Source of the DNA: Firmicutes bacterium CAG:124
GTDB lineage: Bacteria; Bacillota; Clostridia; Oscillospirales; Oscillospiraceae
Length of the DNA stretch: 5,538 nucleotides
NCBI GenBank assembly: GCA_000432135.1
Contig: HF990633.1
Span: forward strand, 32,669-38,206
Reading direction: 5' to 3'
The notes under the pieces were generated by a model. It searched no databases, was not told where the DNA came from, and saw only the letters and a program-made list of their open reading frames with translations. The position numbers and the translations under genes were made by a program. This document shows positions 1-5,109 of the stretch, one piece after another (positions within the stretch are counted from its first letter, which is position 1; each line of letters opens with the position of its first letter).

Positions 1-388
1 TGCCAACCCGCCCCCCGCCGATGGCGGCTCCGGCCTGATACGCTTCCACGCTGCCGCCCTCCCAGCCGAGCGCACGGGCTTCCTCCTTGGTCATGTAGTT
101 GTCCGGCAGATGGCCGTAGGTATCGAGATACAGAACGACGTGCTCCGCGTCGTAATAATACCCGTGCTCGCCGACCGTGTCGGCGGTCTGTGTGACCTCC
201 GGGTCCTCGGCGGTCACAAACTGCTCGCCCGATTCGGGCGCTTCCGTCTCCTCGGACAGCGCAGCGTCCGCCAGCTCCTGCAGCGTCGTAACGCTGGATT
301 CCACGATCTGCACCGTGTCGCGCACCGTGCAGCCGCCGGGCACCAGCAGCGTCAGCGCCAGAAGCAGCGCCAAAATCCGTTTTTTCAT
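1..388 (-). CDS. Barnase-like ribonuclease lipoprotein, C-terminus cut by window edge
   Basis: Only the first 129 residues are in the window. The N-terminus (MKKRILALLLALTLLVPGGC) is a lipoprotein signal: basic start, Leu-rich core, candidate lipidated Cys at residue 20. The lipobox is degenerate (Pro-Gly-Gly before Cys). An acidic, low-complexity spacer follows to about residue 69. From about residue 74 the sequence matches the N-terminal half of barnase (RNase N1/T1 superfamily, microbial endoribonucleases that cut RNA after guanine). The match is YLDTYGHLPDNYMTKEEAR, then ALGW and IGGGRVG, against barnase YLQTYHKLPDNYITKSEAQ, ALGW and IGGDIFS. The catalytic Glu, Arg and His of barnase lie beyond the edge, so activity cannot be judged. 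It starts 2 nt after the GH2 stop codon, and its ribosome binding site lies inside the GH2 gene, so it is probably the last or a late gene of the operon. It would act on the outer face of the membrane. The family call is firm; the biological role is unknown. Confidence 0.88.
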   Translation of the reverse strand, partial: MKKRILALLLALTLLVPGGCTVRDTVQIVESSVTTLQELADAALSEETEAPESGEQFVTAEDPEVTQTADTVGEHGYYYDAEHVVLYLDTYGHLPDNYMTKEEARALGWEGGSVEAYQAGAAIGGGRVG

Positions 389-390
389 GG

Positions 391-2121
391 TCAGTCTCCT
401 TTCAGCTCCCGCGCAATGGCCCGCATCAGCGCCTCCGGCAGCTTTTCCACGCGCCGGTCGTAGGTCACGAAGCCGTTGACCTCGTCCTCCACGTCGCTCA
501 GCTGCGTGTACACATCGGCGGCAAGGCCGGACTTGCACGCGGGGACGATCTGCGTTTCATAGAGCGTTTTGACCGCCTCACCCAGCGCCTCAGGCGTCTG
601 GTAGCCCCTATAGCCGAAGTTCTTCGCGTTCCAGGTGTGCCCCGCGACCGGCAGATTGTACCCGCCGAACTCCGACAGGACGACCACGCGGCCCTTTTTG
701 TCAGGCTTAAAGCGGTACGGCTTGAAGTACACGTGCAGGCTCTTCACGTCGCTCACGCCCTGATCATGCCAGCCGCTGGCGTGGTCGATCAGCCGCGTGG
801 GGTCGAGCCTGCGGAGCAGGCGAACCGCATTCTTCGCGTCAAACTGCCCCCAGCCCTCGTTGAACGGCACCCACAGGACAATGCACGGGCAGTTCTGCAG
901 CTGCGCGACCAGTTCCTCCAGCTCGCGGGTATAGCTGTCGCGCCCCTCCGCGTCCGTGCGGGCAAAAAGCCGGTAATGGCTGTCCTTGAGATGAACGCCG
1001 GTGATGAGCGGTGCGGAGATGGTCAGCAGATTGTACTGTCCGCCGCCGGAGGGCATATCCTGCCAGACCAGCATGCCCAGCCGGTCGCAGTGATAATACC
1101 AGCGCATAGGCTCAATTTTGATGTGCTTGCGCAGCATATTGAAGCCCAGCCGCTTCATGAGCGTAATATCATAGATCAGCGCCTCGTCCGACGGCGCGGT
1201 ATACAGTCCGTCCGGCCAGTAGCCCTGATCGAGCACGCCATGGTGGAAATACGGCTGCCCGTTTAAGAGCAGGCACGGATGGCCCGCCGCGTCCTTCCCG
1301 GTGCCGACGGTGCGCATGGCGAAATAGCTTCTGACGGTATCGTCCCCCAGCGTGATGGTCACGTCATAGAGGTTCGGCGCCTCCGGCGACCACAGGTGCA
1401 GCTGCTCCGGCGGCAGAACGGCGCTGCCGCAGCCGTCCTCGTCCGTTTCGCCGCTGCCGACGGGCGTTCCCTGATAGGAAATTTCGATTCGAGCGCCCTT
1501 CGGCGCGGGCGCGGCGAGCCTCCAACGGACACGTCCCTCCGGCAGCTCCGGCGTGAACAGGAGCGCCTGCACATAGTTCTCCGGCACGTGCTCGGCCCAG
1601 ACGGTCTGCCAGATGCCGCTCTGCGGTGTGTACCAGATGCCGCCGCGCTTCGTCTTCTGCTTGCCGCGCGAGAGGGGTACAGCGTCCGTATCGTCGCGCA
1701 CGGCGACAGTCAGGATGTTTTCGCCATCCCGCAGAAGCTTTGTCATATCCAATGTAAAGGCCGTATAGCCGCCCGTGTGCGTCCCGGCAAGCAGGCCGTT
1801 GACGTACACCCATGCCCGCTGGTCAGCGGCTCCGATGTGCAGCAGCATCCGCCCGCCATCCGGCTTTGCAAGCGGCAGCGTCCGCCGGTACCAGAGCACC
1901 TGACCGGGCTTCAGAATTCGGCCCACCCCGGACAGCGGCGCTTCCGGCGAAAACGGCACGAGGATCTCCCCGTCCCACGCGCCGGGGCAGGCGTCGGAGG
2001 CCGTGATGGCGTAGTCCCAGAGGCCGTTAAGATTGTAATAGCTTTCCCGCACGAGCTGCGGGCGGGGATATTCCTGCAAAACAGCGTTCTTGTCCAGCGC
2101 TTCGCCCCAAGGTGTCAGCAT
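391..2121 (-). CDS. Glycoside hydrolase family 2 protein (beta-galactosidase/beta-glucuronidase-like)
   Basis: A complete 576-residue retaining glycosidase of the GH2 type. Residues about 1-180 form the sugar-binding jelly-roll domain (NLNGLWDYAI at 30-39, WVYVNG at 104-109, RGGIWYTPQSGIWQTVW at 159-175). Residues about 185-275 form an immunoglobulin-like domain (LWSPEAPNLY at 243-252). From about 280 to the end is the TIM barrel, with R331 and H333 in the usual R..H position and DRLGMLVWQDM at 346-356. The acid/base is E422 in FNEGWGQF and the likely nucleophile is E484 in VLSEFGGY; both are present. There is no signal peptide, so the enzyme is cytoplasmic. It is about the size of a three-domain beta-glucuronidase and lacks the extra C-terminal domains of LacZ. 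The substrate (galactoside, glucuronide or other) cannot be read from the sequence. Its start overlaps the transporter stop by 7 nt (ATGCTGA), which suggests it hydrolyses what that transporter imports; this is inference. A good ribosome binding site supports this start. Confidence 0.93.
   Translation of the reverse strand: MLTPWGEALDKNAVLQEYPRPQLVRESYYNLNGLWDYAITASDACPGAWDGEILVPFSPEAPLSGVGRILKPGQVLWYRRTLPLAKPDGGRMLLHIGAADQRAWVYVNGLLAGTHTGGYTAFTLDMTKLLRDGENILTVAVRDDTDAVPLSRGKQKTKRGGIWYTPQSGIWQTVWAEHVPENYVQALLFTPELPEGRVRWRLAAPAPKGARIEISYQGTPVGSGETDEDGCGSAVLPPEQLHLWSPEAPNLYDVTITLGDDTVRSYFAMRTVGTGKDAAGHPCLLLNGQPYFHHGVLDQGYWPDGLYTAPSDEALIYDITLMKRLGFNMLRKHIKIEPMRWYYHCDRLGMLVWQDMPSGGGQYNLLTISAPLITGVHLKDSHYRLFARTDAEGRDSYTRELEELVAQLQNCPCIVLWVPFNEGWGQFDAKNAVRLLRRLDPTRLIDHASGWHDQGVSDVKSLHVYFKPYRFKPDKKGRVVVLSEFGGYNLPVAGHTWNAKNFGYRGYQTPEALGEAVKTLYETQIVPACKSGLAADVYTQLSDVEDEVNGFVTYDRRVEKLPEALMRAIARELKGD
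395..402 (-). promoter_or_regulatory. Ribosome binding site of the barnase-like gene
   Basis: The minus strand reads AAAGGAGA, 6 nt before the ATG at 388. It lies within the last codons of the GH2 gene (Leu-Lys-Gly-Asp-stop), so the downstream start should be translationally coupled to the gene before it. This fixes the start at 388. Confidence 0.8.
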
Positions 2122-3392
2122 TTTGTCCCCTCCTTCTTTTTAAGCGCCAGCACCGGCGGCAGAATCAGCAGCAGCACAATGGCAGCGGCCAGAAAAATGG
2201 ACGGCGTCGGCACGGTTTTTACCACGCCGAGGTCAACATAGGTCGAATCGCTGCCGCGAATGACCGCCGCGCCGATAGCCGGGCCGAAGATCATCGGCAG
2301 CAGCACGCCGAAGATCATGCGGATGCCCTGAAAATGCCCGACCTTTCCGGCAGGCGTATGGTCGCGGATGACGCCGGACAAAATCGCCGTGACCAGCATA
2401 TAGCCGGACATCATAATGCAGCCCGTCAGGATCACGGCCAGCATCGACCGCGCGAAGAACATCCCGAGCAGTCCCGCGAACATGACCCCCGCCGCCGGGA
2501 GCACGCACCGCAGCGCGCCGAGCCGGTCAATCACGCGGCCGGAGAGCACACTCACGACCGACGCGAAGATCAGCACAATGCCCAGCACAAGGGCATAGCC
2601 GTCAAAATGCAGATAGTTCTGCATATAGATGATGAGATACGGGAAAAAGACCTGCACGGCCACGGAAAACAGGCAGAACGCCGCGAAGGATAGATAGAGC
2701 GCCGGGTTTCCCCGCACGACCGACGGGCGAAGCCCGTAGACAAGGTTTTTTAGACCATTGTCCCGTCTCGGCTCCAGCTTCGGCTCCGGGATCAGGAAGA
2801 CGGACACAACTCCCGTCAGAACAACGAGTCCGCCGAAGATCGCGAAGAATTTCTGCCATTCCCCGCGCTGTGTCATGCCGTCGAACAGGCCAAAAATGAC
2901 GAGCATGGAAATGAGCGGCAGAATGGCCAGCACGGATTCTGCCTTGCCCCGCGCCGCGTTCGGCACGGTGTCGGTGATCCACGCGTTGAACGCCGCGTCG
3001 TTGGCCGTCGAGCCGAAAAACGTCATGACGCAGTCGAGCACGACGATCATCACCGCCGCGGCAGCCGCCGCAGAGGCCGCCGGGAACAGCTTCGCCGCGT
3101 TTTCGACTGTCACGAGGCCGAACGCCGCCGTAGAAAGGCCCCAGAGCAGATAGCCGCCGCAGATAAACAGCTTGCGCTTTCCCACGCGGTCGGACAGCGC
3201 GCCCATCAGCAGCGTCGTCAGCGTGGCGGCAGCCGCGCTCCAGCCGACCATGGCGGAGATATAGCCGGGGTCGGTGGAGATGGTATTATAAAGGTAGACA
3301 TTAAAATACATATTTTCGATCGTCCAGGCAAACTGGCCGACCATGCCGACAAGAATGAGCGTCAGCCAGACGCGCGGGGACAGCTTTTTCAT
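2115..3392 (-). CDS. MFS transporter, probably a sugar/glycoside symporter (SLC45/GPH-like)
   Basis: A 425-residue membrane protein with about 12 hydrophobic segments in two halves. The major facilitator loop 2-3 motif is clear as GALSDRVGKRK at residues 64-74, with a weaker copy in the second half, GRVIDRLG at 275-282. The N-terminus (FAWTIENMYFNVYLYNTI at 21-38) and NDAAFNAWITD at 121-131 resemble Clostridia transporters usually labelled SLC45-like or glycoside-cation symporters. That subfamily placement is from memory of the family and is less sure than the MFS call. Substrate is unknown. The next gene, overlapping by 7 nt, is a cytoplasmic GH2 glycosidase, so an oligosaccharide or glycoside is a reasonable guess. 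The start at 3392 is chosen because a strong ribosome binding site sits 8 nt upstream. An upstream in-frame ATG at 3464 would add 24 residues that lie inside the carboxypeptidase gene and look non-membrane. The gene follows the carboxypeptidase stop after 16 nt. Confidence 0.9.
   Translation of the reverse strand: MKKLSPRVWLTLILVGMVGQFAWTIENMYFNVYLYNTISTDPGYISAMVGWSAAAATLTTLLMGALSDRVGKRKLFICGGYLLWGLSTAAFGLVTVENAAKLFPAASAAAAAAVMIVVLDCVMTFFGSTANDAAFNAWITDTVPNAARGKAESVLAILPLISMLVIFGLFDGMTQRGEWQKFFAIFGGLVVLTGVVSVFLIPEPKLEPRRDNGLKNLVYGLRPSVVRGNPALYLSFAAFCLFSVAVQVFFPYLIIYMQNYLHFDGYALVLGIVLIFASVVSVLSGRVIDRLGALRCVLPAAGVMFAGLLGMFFARSMLAVILTGCIMMSGYMLVTAILSGVIRDHTPAGKVGHFQGIRMIFGVLLPMIFGPAIGAAVIRGSDSTYVDLGVVKTVPTPSIFLAAAIVLLLILPPVLALKKKEGTKC
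2127..2135 (-). promoter_or_regulatory. Ribosome binding site of the GH2 gene
   Basis: The minus strand reads AAGGAGGGG, 5 nt before the ATG at 2121. It is embedded in the Lys-rich C-terminal codons of the transporter gene. Together with the ATGCTGA start/stop overlap it indicates translational coupling. Confidence 0.8.
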
Positions 3393-3400
3393 ATCCGGTA

Positions 3401-3407
3401 TCCTCCC
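3401..3407 (-). promoter_or_regulatory. Ribosome binding site that decides the MFS start
   Basis: The minus strand reads GGGAGGA, 8 nt before the ATG at 3392 and just after the carboxypeptidase stop codon (TAA at 3411-3409). It favours the 425-residue form over the longer frame beginning at 3464. Confidence 0.8.
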
Positions 3408-3408
3408 G

Positions 3409-4569
3409 TTATTCAGCTTCTGCGCTGCCGCAGTATTTCGTATAGAGCGCAATATGGTCCTCAATACAGAACTCGCCTGTCCACGCGTTCGCCGTCACGC
3501 AGATCACGCTTCTGCCGTCCGGCGTTTTTCCGGCGCTCGCGCAGCAGTTCATGGCCTCGGCGGTATAGCCCGTCTTGGCGGCTGTAATTTCCGCGCCGTT
3601 CAGGGCATATTCGTGGTGGACGCGGTAGAGGAATTTGTTCGTCATGGCAAGCCCGTCCGGGTGCTGCTCCGTTTCGCTGGCCCGGTAATTTTCCGCGCTC
3701 AATATTTCGGTGCACGTCTCGTTTTCCAGCGCTGCCTGCAAGATCAGGGCGATCTCGCGCACCGTGGAATAGTGGTTCTCGTCGTGCAGACCGCTGGTGT
3801 TCATAAAATGCGTATTTGCAAGCCCCAGCGCCGCGGCCTTTTCGTTCATCATGGCGACGAACGCTTCCTCGCTTCCGGCCACGGCCTGTGCCAGCGCCTC
3901 CGTCGCCTCCGCGCCGGAGGGCACGACTGCGCCGTACAGCAGATCGCGCATCGTGACCGTCTCGCCGTTCACATAGCCCGCCATCGACGCGCCCGCAAGA
4001 TACAGCGGATCGATAATGGCCTGCGTCATGGTGAATGTCGCGTCGAGATCCGGCAGATTCTCCGCCGCCACCAACAGCGTCATGACCTTCGTCATGGATG
4101 CGGGGTAAATTTTTTCGTCCATGCCCTTTTCGGCCAGCACCGTCCCGCTCTGCACGTCGACCAGCACGGCGGAAGACGAATACAGCTCCAGATCGAGCGT
4201 TCTGGTATTCTCCGACGCCTGCGCCAGCGTCAGGGCAGGCTGCTCCGGTTCGGGTTCTGGCTCAGGCTCAGGCTCCGGTTCGGGTTCGGGCAGCGGCTCC
4301 GGGTCAGGCTCCTGCACCGGCTCCTCCGGGACGGCGGCCTCCGGCTCAGAGGGCGTATCCGTCTCGCCGCTCGTGACCGGCGTATCGAGATAGGGCTTTA
4401 CGATCTGCCGGTGCGCGTAATAGACTGCGCCGCCCAGCAGTGCCGCGCACACAAGAAGCGTCAGCGCGACGCGGAGCACCCGGCGGCGCTTTGCGCGCCT
4501 GCGGTCGCGCAGGCGTTCGAACGCGGGTGCGTTTTCAGGGTCAAACTGCTGTTGTGATTCATGGTTCAT
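3409..4569 (-). CDS. Membrane-anchored D-alanyl-D-alanine carboxypeptidase (peptidase S11, DacA family)
   Basis: A 386-residue low-molecular-weight penicillin-binding protein that would remove the terminal D-Ala from peptidoglycan stem peptides outside the membrane. Residues 1-30 are charged and very basic at 20-30 (RRRAKRRR); residues about 31-52 form one hydrophobic anchor, cytoplasm-in. A Pro/Glu linker covers about 61-110, including seven consecutive Glu-Pro pairs. The S11 catalytic domain runs from about 125 to the end: S158-M-T-K161 with nucleophile Ser158, S218-G-A220 in the place of SxN, and K332-T-G. It therefore has Ala where the family normally has Asn. HFMNTSGLHDENHYST (254-269) is a typical S11 stretch. 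The C-terminal beta domain and amphipathic anchor of PBP5 are absent; anchoring is N-terminal instead. The catalytic domain has six Cys residues. It is the first gene of the leftward operon, with AGGAGAG 6 nt before the ATG and a candidate promoter about 40 nt upstream. A beta-lactamase is less likely, given the S11 pattern. Confidence 0.93.
   Translation of the reverse strand: MNHESQQQFDPENAPAFERLRDRRRAKRRRVLRVALTLLVCAALLGGAVYYAHRQIVKPYLDTPVTSGETDTPSEPEAAVPEEPVQEPDPEPLPEPEPEPEPEPEPEPEQPALTLAQASENTRTLDLELYSSSAVLVDVQSGTVLAEKGMDEKIYPASMTKVMTLLVAAENLPDLDATFTMTQAIIDPLYLAGASMAGYVNGETVTMRDLLYGAVVPSGAEATEALAQAVAGSEEAFVAMMNEKAAALGLANTHFMNTSGLHDENHYSTVREIALILQAALENETCTEILSAENYRASETEQHPDGLAMTNKFLYRVHHEYALNGAEITAAKTGYTAEAMNCCASAGKTPDGRSVICVTANAWTGEFCIEDHIALYTKYCGSAEAE
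4243..4287 (-). repeat. Glu-Pro dipeptide repeat in the carboxypeptidase linker
   Basis: Seven tandem Glu-Pro pairs followed by one more Glu, residues 95-109. The codons vary (GAA/GAG with CCC/CCG/CCT/CCA), so the repeat is kept at protein level and is not a recent pure DNA repeat. Such charged, Pro-rich stretches are extended spacers, here between membrane anchor and catalytic domain, probably letting the enzyme reach into the wall. The opposite strand reads as a Gly-Ser repeat frame, which is an artefact. Confidence 0.85.
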
Positions 4570-4575
4570 AGGAAG

Positions 4576-4582
4576 CTCTCCT
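4576..4582 (-). promoter_or_regulatory. Ribosome binding site of the carboxypeptidase gene
   Basis: The minus strand reads AGGAGAG, 6 nt before the ATG at 4569. This supports MNHES as the true N-terminus, with a cytoplasmic basic tail before the membrane anchor. Confidence 0.75.
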
Positions 4583-4605
4583 GTCTGGAATTCGCGATAT
4601 ACCCT

Positions 4606-4634
4606 ATTCTACCACATCTGCGCTCTGCCGGAAA
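4606..4634 (-). promoter_or_regulatory. Candidate sigma-A promoter of the leftward operon (extended -10)
   Basis: The minus strand reads TAGAAT at 4611-4606, preceded directly by TGG at 4614-4612, which forms an extended -10 element. At a 17-nt spacing the -35 is only TTTCCG (4634-4629), a poor match, which is typical where an extended -10 compensates. Transcription would start near 4599, giving a leader of about 30 nt that contains the ribosome binding site. No other good promoter was seen on this strand in the intergenic region. Confidence 0.55.
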
Positions 4635-4683
4635 GAGGCAATGTCATCAGCGCAAGCCCGTGTCCCGCCAATTTTATGTGCGT

Positions 4684-4709
4684 GCTGTCAAGGAAAAACA
4701 CTTGACAGC
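4684..4709. repeat. 9-bp perfect inverted repeat overlapping the ylxM-ffh -35 box
   Basis: GCTGTCAAG at 4684-4692 is the exact reverse complement of CTTGACAGC at 4701-4709, separated by an 8-nt A-rich spacer. The right arm contains the whole -35 hexamer of the ylxM promoter, so the left arm presents a mirror-image TTGACA on the other strand with no -10 at usable spacing. It could be an operator for a dimeric regulator or a chance dyad. It lies upstream of the predicted transcript of ylxM and also upstream of the leftward promoter, so a role as an RNA hairpin in either transcript is unlikely. Confidence 0.6.
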
Positions 4710-4730
4710 CGGGATAAAATCTTGTATAGT
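4702..4730 (+). promoter_or_regulatory. Sigma-A promoter of ylxM-ffh
   Basis: A consensus TTGACA (4702-4707) and TATAGT (4725-4730) are separated by exactly 17 nt. Transcription should start near 4737, about 25 nt before the ylxM ATG. The -10 sits within a small imperfect palindrome (GTATAGTATAC, 4724-4734). The strength of the match suggests a constitutive housekeeping promoter. Confidence 0.85.
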
Positions 4731-4761
4731 ATACCGGAACGATTGATCTGGGGGTCTTGCC

Positions 4762-5106
4762 ATGCGGTCTGATGCGCTCACCATGACGCTGCTGTACGAC
4801 TATTATGGCGAGCTGCTGACCGAAAAGCAGCGGGGCCTGTTCGATCTCTACTATAATCAGGACTATTCTCTCAGCGAGATCGCATCCGCTGCCGGGATCA
4901 GCCGACAGGGCGTCCACGATACGCTTGCCCGCGCCGAGGAGCTGCTGGAGGGCTATGAAGCTGCGCTCGGCTGCATCGCGCGCGACCGGCGGCTGGAATC
5001 CGCACTGGATACGATCACACAGAACGCGCAGGCGCTTGCTTCTGTTCCGGGGGCTGCGCCGCAGGCCGGCGCGATCCTGCGCGCCGTGCGGGAAATAAAG
5101 GAGTAA
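4762..5106 (+). CDS. ylxM: YlxM/p13-like SRP-associated DNA-binding-type protein
   Basis: A 114-residue protein of the YlxM family, which is found in Gram-positive bacteria directly before ffh and is described as modulating SRP function. The N-terminus YDYYGELLTEKQR (residues 12-24) is the family signature. Residues about 33-65 form a sigma-factor region-4-like helix-turn-helix (LSEIASAAGISRQGVHDTL at 37-55). A helical tail follows, ending in a short Ala/Gly/Pro-rich stretch. The length is typical. The ribosome binding site is weak: a GGGGG run at 4750-4754, 7 nt before the ATG. An internal Met8 has no better site, and family alignment supports the first Met. The gene has its own promoter and ends 3 nt before ffh, so they are cotranscribed. 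Whether it binds nucleic acid or protein cannot be told from sequence. Confidence 0.9.
   Translation: MRSDALTMTLLYDYYGELLTEKQRGLFDLYYNQDYSLSEIASAAGISRQGVHDTLARAEELLEGYEAALGCIARDRRLESALDTITQNAQALASVPGAAPQAGAILRAVREIKE
5097..5103 (+). promoter_or_regulatory. Ribosome binding site of ffh
   Basis: AAAGGAG lies 6 nt before the ATG at 5110 and overlaps the last codons of ylxM. It is much stronger than the ylxM site, which fits Ffh being needed in larger amounts. Confidence 0.8.
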
Positions 5107-5109
5107 CAC

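Noticed and set aside
1..20. Possible frameshift at the G-rich run at the end of the RNase reading frame
   Set aside because: The frame reads IGGGRVG, which still aligns residue for residue with the barnase-family IGGD(I/R)F motif, so no shift is needed; the edge prevents a firm check.
637..1266. 209-codon open frame on the plus strand opposite the GH2 gene
   Set aside because: Antisense shadow of the GH2 catalytic domain with no recognisable motif.
1279..2241. 320-codon open frame on the plus strand opposite the GH2 gene
   Set aside because: High-GC antisense shadow; Arg/Ala/Pro-rich product without recognisable domain, opposite a well-supported GH2 enzyme.
3393..3464. 24-residue N-terminal extension of the MFS transporter
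   Set aside because: It lies inside the carboxypeptidase gene in another frame, has no ribosome binding site of its own that I see, and the internal start at 3392 has a strong one.
4121..4393. Plus-strand frame with a long Gly-Ser repeat
   Set aside because: It is the complement of the Glu-Pro codons of the carboxypeptidase linker; not a real gene.
3343..4557. 404-codon open frame on the plus strand opposite the carboxypeptidase
   Set aside because: It is antisense to a gene with clear catalytic motifs, is rich in Arg/His with low-complexity stretches arising from the Glu-Pro repeat, and has no family resemblance.
4671..4691. Minus-strand TTGACA (4691-4686) with TAAAAT (4676-4671) as a promoter for the leftward operon
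   Set aside because: The spacing is only 9 nt, far too short for sigma-A; the TAGAAT extended -10 closer to the gene is a better candidate.
4684..4709. Inverted repeat as an intrinsic terminator
   Set aside because: There is no T-run after the stem on either strand and no gene converges on this divergent region.
4609..5109. 166-codon minus-strand frame covering ylxM and the intergenic region
   Set aside because: Antisense to ylxM, which matches its family and has promoter and operon support; the frame also runs through both promoters.
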